Source: Halomonas qaidamensis
GTDB lineage: Bacteria > Pseudomonadota > Gammaproteobacteria > Pseudomonadales > Halomonadaceae
Assembly (NCBI RefSeq): GCF_025917315.1
Contig: NZ_CP080627.1
Location: 806,001-870,000 of the forward strand
Direction: 5' to 3'
Length of the DNA stretch: 64,000 nt
This document shows positions 8,271-16,357 of the stretch, piece by piece. The notes beneath the pieces are model-generated. The model was not told the DNA's origin and did no database searches. It saw only the letters and a program-made list of their open reading frames with translations. Numbering within the stretch: position 1 is the first letter of the stretch; each line of letters starts with the position of its first letter. Made by a program: the position numbers and the translations under genes.

Positions 8271-8312
8271 CCTAATGAGAGTGTCCTAATGAGAGTGTCC
8301 TAATGAGAGTGT
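8271..8312. repeat. 14-bp tandem repeat, three copies, in a 5' leader
   Basis: CCTAATGAGAGTGT is repeated exactly three times (8271-8284, 8285-8298, 8299-8312), followed by a partial fourth (CTTAATG). On the minus strand each unit carries TTAGGACA, so the ribosome-binding site of the barrel gene at 8267 is itself the last copy of the repeat. Confidence 0.9.
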
Positions 8313-8353
8313 CTTAATGTTAGCCGTGCCGTTTAACTTTTACCGAGATATGT

Positions 8354-8971
8354 TCACCGACTCAATCGGTAGCGCAGTTTTGGTAGTGTGCGAGCGACGG
8401 GCGGCAGGCGGGTTGCCATGACTAATGCGGCAATGGCGGCATACATGGCCCACTCTTGCATGTCGGCACGTACTACCCAGAAAAAGTGCAGTAACACCAA
8501 GCCTAAAATGACATAAGAAAATTTGTGTAGCGGTTTCCAGCGTTTGCCTAAGCGGCGAATTGACCAGCGGTTAGAGGTAGCACCTAATACGGCAAGGCCG
8601 ATCAGTGCGATCATGCCAACAATGATATAGGGCCGTTTGATCAACTCGCTACCTAGTAGTGCCCAGTTAAGCCCCAGAATAAACAGCGCGTAGCTGAGCA
8701 TATGCAGGGTGGCATAGGCGAGTGTCCACAGACCAAGTTGACGGCGGATCAATGCAAAGCCTTTCCAGCGGGTGAACTTAGTGAGCGGCGTAAGACTCAG
8801 CGTGAGGAGCAGCATACATAGCCCGCCAATGCCGATGTTCAGCAGCAGGTAATTCCCTGGCTCGGGGCCAGCGGCGTTACTGGCTACCTGACAGCCCCAG
8901 AACACCAGCGGCGCGAGCGCCGCCAGGAAAACGCCTATCCGCCACAGTAACCATACCCGTGGTGCTGCCAT
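8354..8971 (-). CDS. msrQ: MsrQ, haem membrane subunit of methionine-sulfoxide reductase
   Basis: A 205-residue six-helix membrane protein of the YedZ/MsrQ ferric-reductase-like family. It carries electrons from the quinone pool or flavins to the periplasmic MsrP. Visible are 'RRQLGLWTLAYATLHMLSYALF' (haem-ligand His in helix 3), 'NRWSIRRLGKRWKPLHKFSYVILGLVLLHFFW' split over helices 5-6 with further histidines, and a basic loop between helices. Its ATG overlaps the msrP stop (8971), so the two are translationally coupled. Length is typical. Confidence 0.93.
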   Translation of the reverse strand: MAAPRVWLLWRIGVFLAALAPLVFWGCQVASNAAGPEPGNYLLLNIGIGGLCMLLLTLSLTPLTKFTRWKGFALIRRQLGLWTLAYATLHMLSYALFILGLNWALLGSELIKRPYIIVGMIALIGLAVLGATSNRWSIRRLGKRWKPLHKFSYVILGLVLLHFFWVVRADMQEWAMYAAIAALVMATRLPPVARTLPKLRYRLSR

Positions 8972-9987
8972 TAGTAGTACTTCCTTAAATCCATGCCAGC
9001 ATAGAGCTCGGCGACCTCGTCGGCATAGCCGTTAAACATCTGCGTATCAATGGTATTAGAATTAAACAGGCTGTTGGGTAGACGTCGCTCGGTGGCTTGG
9101 CTCCAACGCGGATGGTCAACTTCTGGGTTAACATTGGCATAAAAGCCGTACTCATCAGCGGCGATTTGCTGCCAGGAGTTGACCGGCTGCTCTTCCACCA
9201 GTGAGATACGCACAATGGATTTAATGCTCTTGAAGCCATATTTCCAAGGCACTACCAGCCGCAAGGGCGCGCCGTTCTGGTTGGGCAATTCACGGCCATA
9301 CATGCCCATGGCGAGCAGTGTCAGCGGATTCATGGCCTCATCTAAGCGCAAACCTTCCACGTAAGGCCAATCGATGATCGAGAATGAAGAGCGTTGGCCA
9401 CGCATCTGCTCTGGGTCGACTAGGGTTTCAAAGCGCACGTACTTGGCTTTGCTGGTGGGGTCGGCACGTCGAATTACCTCCGCAAGGGGGATGCCAAGCC
9501 AGGGAATCACCATTGACCACGCCTCTACGCAGCGCAAACGGTAAATACGCTCTTCAAACTGCGAAGGCTTAGCGAAGTCTTCTAGGGCAAAGCGCCCGCC
9601 GTTATTCACTTCACCGTCGACTACCACGCTCCATGGCTGGGTTTCCAGGCTGCCTGCATGGCGGGCAGGGTCGCGTTTATCGGTGCCAAACTCAAAAAAG
9701 TTGTTGTAGCCGCTGGCATCGTCAAAAGGGGCGATTTTATCTTTATCAGGGTCGTTTGGGGTGATAGCTCGCCACTGGGTGTTGCTAATTTTCTCCCTCA
9801 GCCAGACTGGAGCATCGCCTTCCGGCACATCAGAATAATCTTCGTTGGCGCGGACGTGGCCGGAGAGGGCAAGCCCCGCGCCTAGACCCGCCATGCCGCC
9901 CATAAAGCGCCGTCGGGAGAGGTAAATAGATTCCGGTGTTACATCGGATTCGTGTAAATCACTCGGTTTGGCAATCTTTATAAGCAT
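8971..9987 (-). CDS. msrP: MsrP, periplasmic protein-methionine-sulfoxide reductase (molybdoenzyme)
   Basis: A 338-residue sulfite-oxidase-fold molybdoenzyme that reduces methionine sulfoxide in oxidised periplasmic proteins. It carries a twin-arginine signal 'SRRRFMGGMAGLGAGLALSG' (Arg about 25-27) and the Mo-ligating cysteine in 'RLRCVEAWSMVIPW' (Cys153). Downstream, 'NQNGAPLRLVVPWKYGFKSIKSI' is the family-conserved C-terminal core. The twin-arginine export and cofactor fit the family. It is first in a two-gene operon with msrQ. Confidence 0.94.
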   Translation of the reverse strand: MLIKIAKPSDLHESDVTPESIYLSRRRFMGGMAGLGAGLALSGHVRANEDYSDVPEGDAPVWLREKISNTQWRAITPNDPDKDKIAPFDDASGYNNFFEFGTDKRDPARHAGSLETQPWSVVVDGEVNNGGRFALEDFAKPSQFEERIYRLRCVEAWSMVIPWLGIPLAEVIRRADPTSKAKYVRFETLVDPEQMRGQRSSFSIIDWPYVEGLRLDEAMNPLTLLAMGMYGRELPNQNGAPLRLVVPWKYGFKSIKSIVRISLVEEQPVNSWQQIAADEYGFYANVNPEVDHPRWSQATERRLPNSLFNSNTIDTQMFNGYADEVAELYAGMDLRKYY

Positions 9988-10080
9988 GTGGTGTCTCCAC
10001 TCGCTATGGGGAAGGGGTGTGATGACTCTAGCCAGTTTGCACCAGATTTATCACAACCAGCTCTCTAGGTTATTACGTAT

Positions 10081-11571
10081 TTATAACGTTAGAGTGCGAG
10101 GGGCGGTGGGTAACCGTATGCAGAAGGATGCACCGCCAGTGTCCAGGTTCTCGACACTGATATCACCGCCCTGAAGCGTCATGATTCTGCGTGCAATGGC
10201 CAGCCCTAATCCTGCATGGCCAGCGCCATCAGAGGTCTCACCACGATAAAACGGGTCAAAGATATGCGGCAGGTCCTGTTCCGAGATGCCTGAGCCGCTG
10301 TCTTGTACGCAAACCTGTGGTTTGCCGTCCGTTTGACTAAGCACAACGTCGATGTTGCCGCCAGCGGGGCTGTAGGCAATGGCGTTGCTGATCAAGTTGT
10401 CGAGTACGCGTTCGGTCATAGCAAGATCGGCGTAGGCTCTGGGTAACGCTGGATTACCGCTCAACGTTAGCGCTAATTGGTTATCTCTTGCAGTTTGATC
10501 GTGCTTCTGCACTACGTCATGTACCAGTTCTGCTAGCGGGAAGGGTTCAGGTACTGGCTGTTTCTCTCTTGCCTCAAGGGCGGCAAGCTCGAAGAGCTCA
10601 TCCACTAAGCGGCTTAACCGACGGCCTTCTTTGAGGGCAATGTCGAGAAAGCGATCCTGTTCTTGGGGGCTGAGACGATCACGCCTTAATTTCAGGCTTT
10701 CGATATAGCCTTGCATGGAGGCAAGCGGGGTTCGCAGGTCGTGGGATACTTGGGCGATCAAGCGACGGCGTTGGGTATCCTTTTCTGTCAGCTGTTCGAT
10801 CTGGGTGGCAATTCGATGGGCCATGTCGTCGAAGGTAGCGTCCAAATAATCGATCTCATCGCGCACCACGGACTGTTTGTCGTGCCATCTGCTATCGAGC
10901 CGGGGCTGGCTCATGTCGCTGTTTTCAAACGCTTCCACTCGGCGTGTTAATGATCTCAGGCGGCGAGTCAGCAGGCGGAAAATAGTCAGCCCTGCGAGCA
11001 TCGTCACCGTTAGGCTGACTAGCAACGCCCAGGCGCTCATTTCCAGTAGTTTGCCACCACGGGCCATGGTTTCCGCCGTGTCGTACTCTTCACCCCGTAA
11101 AACGACATAGAGGTACCCTTCGGGGTTGTCTGCTGTTGGCACCGGGGTAACGGAAAAGACTTTCTGCCGATCGTGACTGCGGGGGTCATCACCAAGTATC
11201 GGATAAAGGCTCATGTCATCCACTAGCCTGCGTATGGGAGCCATCGAGACTTGCTTGCGTTTAATCTTCGCTGGGTCTGCTGAATAAGACAGGATGGTGC
11301 CATCCAGCCCTAGCAGGTAGATCTCGATGCTGGGATTAATTGCCATGTACAGTGCGAATAGTTCTTCTAGAGCGCTACTATCAAGTTGCCCGTTGCTGAC
11401 CAGATTTCTGTCTGATACTAGATTTTTGGCTAGATTCTGGTGTAACGCTTGATTGACCGAAGCATTGTATTCGCGCAGCGAATAGAGGCTGATGAAGGTA
11501 TATAGCAGGCCGACGGCGAGCAATAACAGAAATAAGCCTAAGGCTAGCCGAGTATAGAGTGTTTTCAGCAT
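10081..11571 (-). CDS. Sensor histidine kinase
   Basis: A 496-residue membrane kinase: TM1 (about 8-29), a periplasmic sensor domain (about 30-178), TM2 (about 180-200), HAMP (about 200-255), HisKA with phospho-acceptor His277 in 'AQVSHDLRTPLASM', and HATPase with N-box 'NLISNAIAYSPAGG', G1 'DSGSGISEQDLPHIFDPFYR' and G2 'GHAGLGLAIARRI'. All catalytic boxes are intact. It follows its response regulator with a 3-base gap. Signal unknown; the divergent membrane-protein operon at 12532 is a candidate target. Confidence 0.92.
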   Translation of the reverse strand: MLKTLYTRLALGLFLLLLAVGLLYTFISLYSLREYNASVNQALHQNLAKNLVSDRNLVSNGQLDSSALEELFALYMAINPSIEIYLLGLDGTILSYSADPAKIKRKQVSMAPIRRLVDDMSLYPILGDDPRSHDRQKVFSVTPVPTADNPEGYLYVVLRGEEYDTAETMARGGKLLEMSAWALLVSLTVTMLAGLTIFRLLTRRLRSLTRRVEAFENSDMSQPRLDSRWHDKQSVVRDEIDYLDATFDDMAHRIATQIEQLTEKDTQRRRLIAQVSHDLRTPLASMQGYIESLKLRRDRLSPQEQDRFLDIALKEGRRLSRLVDELFELAALEAREKQPVPEPFPLAELVHDVVQKHDQTARDNQLALTLSGNPALPRAYADLAMTERVLDNLISNAIAYSPAGGNIDVVLSQTDGKPQVCVQDSGSGISEQDLPHIFDPFYRGETSDGAGHAGLGLAIARRIMTLQGGDISVENLDTGGASFCIRLPTAPRTLTL

Positions 11572-11574
11572 AAC

Positions 11575-12288
11575 TTATTCGCGGAAGCGATAGCCCACCC
11601 CCCAAACGGTTTGGATAAACGCCGGGGCAGCGGGGTCCGCTTCGATCTTGCCCCGTAAGCGATTGATATGGGTATTGACGGTATGTTCGTAACCTTCGTG
11701 GCTGTAGCCCCACACGGTATCAAGCAGTTGGGCACGGCTAAATACCCGCCCGGGATGCGTGGCAAAGTGCCATAACAGGTCAAATTCTCGGGCAGTGAGT
11801 TCAACAGGCTGGTCTTTTATAAATACCCGCCGACGCAGCGGGTCAATGCGCAGCCTATCGGTGATTAATTCTTGCTGGCTGGGTTCCGCGGCTGAGGAAG
11901 ATGCCATGGCATCTACGCGTCGGAACAAGGCTTTCACCCTTGCCGATAGTTCAGCCACACTGAAGGGCTTGGTGAGGTAATCATCCGCCCCCATTTCCAG
12001 GCCTAGAACCCGATCCAGCTCCGTACTTTTAGCGGTTAGCATCAGTACCGGAACGTAACCTGGGCCAGCGCGGATTTCGCGGCAAATTGACAGCCCGTCC
12101 AGGCCGGGCAGCATCAGGTCGAGAACCACAAGGTCGATTCCCCCTTCACGAAAACGCGCAAGCCCGGAATCACCGCGCTCGCAAAGAATAGGGTTCATGC
12201 CAAGCTCGGCCACATGCATGCGGACGAGCTCACCAATACCCGGGTTATCTTCAATAATCAATACGTTTCGTGTCATAGGTAGTCGCAT
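11575..12288 (-). CDS. OmpR/PhoB-family response regulator
   Basis: A 237-residue regulator: receiver domain (about 8-120) with acidic pair 'IIEDN', phospho-acceptor Asp57 in 'LVVLDLMLPGLDG', and the conserved Lys in 'DYLTKPFS'. The C-terminal winged helix (about 140-236) has 'ELTAREFDLLWHFATHPGRVFSRAQLLDTVWGY' in segments and 'HINRLRGKIE'. ATG at 12288 is preferred over one four codons in because AGAAG lies just upstream. It is transcribed with the kinase and diverges from the DUF2157 operon; two direct repeats in that gap could be its sites. Confidence 0.93.
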   Translation of the reverse strand: MRLPMTRNVLIIEDNPGIGELVRMHVAELGMNPILCERGDSGLARFREGGIDLVVLDLMLPGLDGLSICREIRAGPGYVPVLMLTAKSTELDRVLGLEMGADDYLTKPFSVAELSARVKALFRRVDAMASSSAAEPSQQELITDRLRIDPLRRRVFIKDQPVELTAREFDLLWHFATHPGRVFSRAQLLDTVWGYSHEGYEHTVNTHINRLRGKIEADPAAPAFIQTVWGVGYRFRE

Positions 12289-12400
12289 TATCTTCTTTTG
12301 TGCTTTCGCCTTATGGCTCTAGGCGCTTGGGTACTCGTGATATTTTCCTACTCATTGTTCGGAAGATTCGAGACTATCTTCGATGTACACCATTACGGGG

Positions 12401-12455
12401 GTGTCACGGGGTGATATAGAGTGTATCGCGCAAAGTTCACAAATGTGTCACGGGG
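12401..12455. promoter_or_regulatory. Paired direct repeats between the two-component genes and the DUF2157 operon
   Basis: GTGTCACGGGG occurs at 12401-12411 and again, exactly, at 12445-12455; starts are 44 bases apart, about four helical turns. OmpR-family regulators bind direct repeats on one helix face. The repeats are seen; the role as response-regulator sites is inferred from position in the divergent gap. Confidence 0.45.
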
Positions 12456-12531
12456 ACTCTAACGATAGGGCGATGTCTGCATTAACGCCTCCCCTTATTT
12501 CAATAAGTGTGTTTCAGCAAGGAGAGCGCCC

Positions 12532-13506
12532 ATGACGACTACACGCCGTAAACTCATGTCGTTGATTGGGCAGGGGGTGATACCTCCTGAACAAGTGCCG
12601 TTAGCGGTTAAAGTGGCAGAACTGCATCCGTCGCCCCACGCTTGGGCGCTATTGATTGATCGACTGCTGCTGTGGCTGGGTAGCTTGGCGCTGGCCTGCG
12701 CGGTGCTGTTCTTCGTGGCTTTCAATTGGTCGGACATGGGCCGCCTGCCACGCTTTGCATTAGTGCAGGCCGCATTGGTGTTGGCGGCAGGCGTCGCGGT
12801 GTGGGGCAGCACAAGCGTAATGCTTTTTCGCGTGGCGTTAACCGCGGCGTTTCTATTGATAGGAGTACTACTAGCGCTGGTGGGCCAGGTTTACCAAACC
12901 GGTGCTGACCCATGGCAGTTGTTTTTCATCTGGGCGCTGCTTACCTTGCCGCTGGTGTGGATAGCACGTTTTGATCCACTTTGGGTGGCGTGGCTAGGGC
13001 TTTTAAACCTATCAGTGTGGCTATATAGCAGCACCTGGGGCGGTATTTTAGGCAGTGTGTTCTTTACTGATAACGCCGGCTTATGGGGGCTGGCGCTTAT
13101 CAACTTAGTGGCACAAACATTGTGGGAGTGGGGCGTGCAGCGGCGTAAATGGTCAGGCCGCTGGGCGATTTGCTTGCTGGCGCTGGGTAGCGGCGTGCCG
13201 CTGACGTTATTGATGATGGCGTGGGTGAGCGGGGAAACGCATTCATTGACACCGATTGTGGCGATATACCCCGTTTGGTTGGCAGTGCTATATGGCGTTT
13301 ATCGCCAGTGGCGGCTTGAGCTTTTTATGTTGGCCGGTGGCTGCGTATCGGTGATTGCGGTAGTTATATGGCTGCTCGCACGTTACGTACTATGGGAAAG
13401 CCAGTGGAGTGAAGGCAGCTTTCTATTGCTGGCAGGCGCTGTCTTTGCCATGGGGGCGGCAGCGGTGGCGTGGTTAAAACGCTTAAACGCTGAGGAGGCG
13501 TTATGA
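12532..13506 (+). CDS. DUF2157 membrane protein
   Basis: A 324-residue protein: a soluble N-terminal region of about 45 residues ('LIGQGVIPPEQVPLAVKVAELHPSPHAWA'-like, in part) followed by about eight to ten hydrophobic helices. This is the DUF2157 pattern. GGAGAGC precedes the ATG. It overlaps the next gene by four bases (ATGA), and the trio DUF2157-DUF4401-GDYXXLXY is a widely conserved set of unknown function in the envelope. It lies divergent from a two-component system. Confidence 0.88.
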   Translation: MTTTRRKLMSLIGQGVIPPEQVPLAVKVAELHPSPHAWALLIDRLLLWLGSLALACAVLFFVAFNWSDMGRLPRFALVQAALVLAAGVAVWGSTSVMLFRVALTAAFLLIGVLLALVGQVYQTGADPWQLFFIWALLTLPLVWIARFDPLWVAWLGLLNLSVWLYSSTWGGILGSVFFTDNAGLWGLALINLVAQTLWEWGVQRRKWSGRWAICLLALGSGVPLTLLMMAWVSGETHSLTPIVAIYPVWLAVLYGVYRQWRLELFMLAGGCVSVIAVVIWLLARYVLWESQWSEGSFLLLAGAVFAMGAAAVAWLKRLNAEEAL

Positions 13507-14597
13507 GTCAGCCTAGGAGTACGTTAACGCAGCGATTAACTCGGGCTGGCATTTCACTAAATGAGACTTCATCAACAACGCCGCTGGAATCACCCTGGTT
13601 TGTGAGGGTTCTGCAGGCGTTTTCCGGCTGGTTAGCAGCGCTATTTCTGTTGGGCTTTATTGCCACGGCAGTAGTGTTTGTACTGGAAAGCACAGGGGCT
13701 TCCCTTATTGCAGGCAGCCTGTTGATTGGCGGGGCATTTGCACTACTGTGCGCAGCGCGAAGCGATGTGTTGGAACACATGGCGCTGGCGTTTAGTTTAG
13801 CTGGGCAATTATTAGTGGCTTGGCCAGCGGTCGAGATGTGGGGCGTTTCTGCAACTCTATGGTGGGGTTTGCTGGCGCTACAGTGCGCGATGGCGTTGAT
13901 TATGCCTAGCCAAGTTCACCGCAGTATGTCGGCGTTTTTAGCAAGTTTAGCGTTGACGTTGGCGCTGGCGACCAATGGGTTGGCACCGGTGGCGATTGGC
14001 TTAGTGGTGCTGGTGCTGACACTGCTCTGGTTGAATGAGTATCGTTGGCCTAGGCACATAGGCGCTGTTCAGGCATGGGGGGCTGGCCTGTTAGTGGGAC
14101 TGTTGGTGCTTCAGGGGTTGGCGTACGCTAACCAATTTAACTGGATCTACGATTCAGACGCTCTCTGGCTCGGCCCATGGCTCGCCAGCTGGCTGGGCAC
14201 TGCGTTGGTGGCGTTGGCCTTGGTGAGCGTTATTCATCAGGCATTTTGTCAGCATTCTCAGCCTGCCATTGCACAACGCCTGGCGATTTATGTCGCGGTT
14301 GCGCTAGTCGCGGTGGTGACTGTTTATGTGCCAGGGCTTGGCGCTGGAGTGTCGGTGCTACTGCTCGGGTTTGCGATAGGCCATCGACCGCTGATGGGAA
14401 GCGGTGTGTTGCTGTTACTGATGGCGATTAGCAGTTATTACTATTGGTTGGACGTGACGCTGTTGGTGAAATCACTCATGTTGCTGGCAATGGGGGCGTT
14501 TCTGTTAATCATCCGCTGGATATTGAAGCATTGGTTGCTAAACCGATGGCTAACAGTGCATAAGCCTGCGCCGCTAGGAGATGCTAATGAGCAGTAG
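13503..14597 (+). CDS. DUF4401 membrane protein
   Basis: A 364-residue polytopic protein (about ten predicted helices) with a short cytoplasmic N-terminus ending 'ESPWFVRVLQAFSGWLAALFLLGF', the hallmark of DUF4401. The start overlaps the DUF2157 stop by four bases. Its C-terminus overlaps the following gene's start, so the three are co-translated. Function unknown; co-occurrence with a GDYXXLXY protein suggests a small inner-membrane complex. Confidence 0.88.
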   Translation: MSQPRSTLTQRLTRAGISLNETSSTTPLESPWFVRVLQAFSGWLAALFLLGFIATAVVFVLESTGASLIAGSLLIGGAFALLCAARSDVLEHMALAFSLAGQLLVAWPAVEMWGVSATLWWGLLALQCAMALIMPSQVHRSMSAFLASLALTLALATNGLAPVAIGLVVLVLTLLWLNEYRWPRHIGAVQAWGAGLLVGLLVLQGLAYANQFNWIYDSDALWLGPWLASWLGTALVALALVSVIHQAFCQHSQPAIAQRLAIYVAVALVAVVTVYVPGLGAGVSVLLLGFAIGHRPLMGSGVLLLLMAISSYYYWLDVTLLVKSLMLLAMGAFLLIIRWILKHWLLNRWLTVHKPAPLGDANEQ

Positions 14598-15132
14598 CGT
14601 TAAGCGAAACCGCTGGATAGTCATTGTTGCCACTGCTGTTGTGCTAGCAGTGGTTAACTGGGCCATTTGGCAAAAAGAGCATCACTTAGCTGAAGGTGAG
14701 ATTGTTTATTTGGAGCTTGCCCCCGTTGATCCGCGCTCGTTAATGCAGGGCGACTACATGGCGCTCAGCTTTGCGTTGGCTAATCGTATTCGCGTGCAGC
14801 GCGCAATTGACCGCCACAAAGAGGTGGCTGAAAATCCTATACAAACGGCAGCCAATGACAGCGTGGTAGTTCGTTTGGATGAATTCTCCATTGCCCACTT
14901 CCAGCGTTTGGATGATGGCTCGCCGCTAGGCGATGACGAAAGGCGTTTACGCTATCGATTGCGTCATGGAGATGTACGTTTTGCTACGGATGCGTTTTTT
15001 TTCCAAGAAGGGCACGCCGATCGTTTTGAGTCCGCCTGCTACGGTCAGTTCCGAGCCAACGATCACGGCGAGCTGCTGTTAGTAGCACTGTATGATGAGT
15101 CGCTAAATCGCTTAGGAGAGATGGAAAGGTGA
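14587..15132 (+). CDS. GDYXXLXY-family membrane-anchored protein
   Basis: A 181-residue protein with one N-terminal membrane helix ('WIVIVATAVVLAVVNWAIW') and the family motif 'LMQGDYMALSFALANRI' (GDY-x2-L-x-F/Y). The rest is probably extracytoplasmic. AGGAG at 14576-14580 is six bases before the ATG at 14587, which therefore beats an ATG at 14581 abutting it. It overlaps the end of DUF4401. The role is unknown; it completes the conserved trio. Confidence 0.88.
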   Translation: MSSSVKRNRWIVIVATAVVLAVVNWAIWQKEHHLAEGEIVYLELAPVDPRSLMQGDYMALSFALANRIRVQRAIDRHKEVAENPIQTAANDSVVVRLDEFSIAHFQRLDDGSPLGDDERRLRYRLRHGDVRFATDAFFFQEGHADRFESACYGQFRANDHGELLLVALYDESLNRLGEMER

Positions 15133-15149
15133 GACCTGTATTGGCAAAA

Positions 15150-15187
15150 CATCACCTTTCGCAATTAAAAACACCACCTTTCGCAAT
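15150..15187. repeat. 22-bp-period direct duplication
   Basis: CATCACCTTTCGCAAT (15150-15165) and CACCACCTTTCGCAAT (15172-15187) differ at one base, with a period of 22. It lies in the short convergent gap between the GDYXXLXY gene and the pirin gene. Confidence 0.75.
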
Positions 15188-15202
15188 AAATAGCGAAGAC
15201 GA

Positions 15203-16084
15203 TCAGGCTGGCATCTGGCCAAAGCGGCCACGATTAACGTCTTCGATTGCTTCAATAATTTCACGTTCGCTGTTCATGACAAACGGGCCGTGACCAACCA
15301 CTGGCTCATTAAGCGGTTCTCCGCTTAACAGCAATAAGGTGGCATCACTACTGGCGTCAAGCGTAAAGGTTTCACCATCGCGGGATAGTTGGGCTACTTG
15401 TGCTTCGCCCATTGCTCCTTCGCCATTAATTTGCAGCGTGCCTTTTAGCACGACCAGCAGGGTTGTCCACCCACTTGGCTGTGTTAGCGTGGTTTTACTG
15501 CCCTCTTTTAACTGCACATCCCACACGTTCATCGGCGAAAACGTCTGTGCTGGCCCCGAATGGGCGGCGCGGTTGCCATCAATATAGTTACCGGCGATCA
15601 CGCGCACACTACCTGCGTGATCAGGTAATGCTGCGACAGGTATCTGCGCATTAAAAATTGCCTGGTAGCCCGGCGTGGCCATTTTGTCTTTGGCGGGTAA
15701 GTTTACCCACAGTTGTACCATCTCGAGTGTGCCGCCTTGCTCTGTAAACGCGGGCGAATGAAACTCATCGTGCAGGATACCCGCACCTGCTGTCATCCAC
15801 TGCACGTCACCTGGGCCAATCACGCCGCCTTTGCCCGTTGAGTCTCGGTGCGCCACTTCCCCTTGATAGACAATCGTGACCGTTTCAAACCCTCGGTGCG
15901 GGTGCTGGCCGACACCGCGTGGTCGCGTCGTGGGGGTGAAGTCTGCAGGGCCTGCGTAGTCCAGCAGCAGAAAAGGGCTTAACTGTTCAGAACGCGGGCC
16001 ATAGGAGAACAGCGAACGCGCCGGAAAGCCGTCACCAACCCAATGAGGGTGCGGTGCGTTGGTAACACCTACTAACTTTTTCAT
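15203..16084 (-). CDS. Pirin-family protein (bicupin)
   Basis: A 293-residue bicupin. The N-terminal cupin has the metal-binding signature 'GVGQHPHRGFETVTIVYQGEVAHRDS' (in two parts; His of 'HPHRGFE') and 'GDVQWMTAGAGILHDE'. The C-terminal cupin carries 'LVVLKGTLQING'. Members are Fe-dependent quercetin-2,3-dioxygenase-like or redox-sensing proteins; the physiological substrate here is unknown. GAGGAGAAAC precedes the ATG at 16082-16084. It is monocistronic. Confidence 0.9.
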   Translation of the reverse strand: MKKLVGVTNAPHPHWVGDGFPARSLFSYGPRSEQLSPFLLLDYAGPADFTPTTRPRGVGQHPHRGFETVTIVYQGEVAHRDSTGKGGVIGPGDVQWMTAGAGILHDEFHSPAFTEQGGTLEMVQLWVNLPAKDKMATPGYQAIFNAQIPVAALPDHAGSVRVIAGNYIDGNRAAHSGPAQTFSPMNVWDVQLKEGSKTTLTQPSGWTTLLVVLKGTLQINGEGAMGEAQVAQLSRDGETFTLDASSDATLLLLSGEPLNEPVVGHGPFVMNSEREIIEAIEDVNRGRFGQMPA

Positions 16085-16132
16085 TGTTTCTCCTCACAGA
16101 GTGCGTTGTTGGTTAATAAGGGTACGCGTTAA

Positions 16133-16228
16133 GGGAAGCAACTAATATTAGGGGAAGCAACTAATAGATAGTGAATCTGAGGCGCAGAGTTGCAGTGCTG
16201 GAACACTAGGTGCTTGCTTGCTTGCTTG
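16133..16228. repeat. 15-bp direct duplication followed by a (CTTG)4 tract
   Basis: GGGAAGCAACTAATA occurs exactly at 16133-16147 and 16152-16166 (period 19). Further on, CTTG is repeated four times at 16213-16228. Both lie in the 273-base gap between the divergent pirin and MscS genes, which otherwise shows no gene. Confidence 0.75.
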
Positions 16229-16357
16229 ATTGAAGAACGTAGTCTGTACTTTGGTCAACCACTGACATGGAGGCACTGTGTTCAACGCAGGGCTGGCGGT
16301 TTTTGCGCCAGTTGGTGGCTGGTTGTTTGGCTCACTTATTTTAATGACAAGGTTGGT

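Noticed and set aside
16213..16228. (CTTG)4 as a phase-variation switch of MscS
   Set aside because: It lies 130 bases upstream of the chosen start and outside the coding region, so slippage would not shift the frame.
16190..16357. In-frame N-terminal extension of the MscS gene
   Set aside because: The signal peptide begins at 16358 and the extension contains the CTTG tract and no homology.
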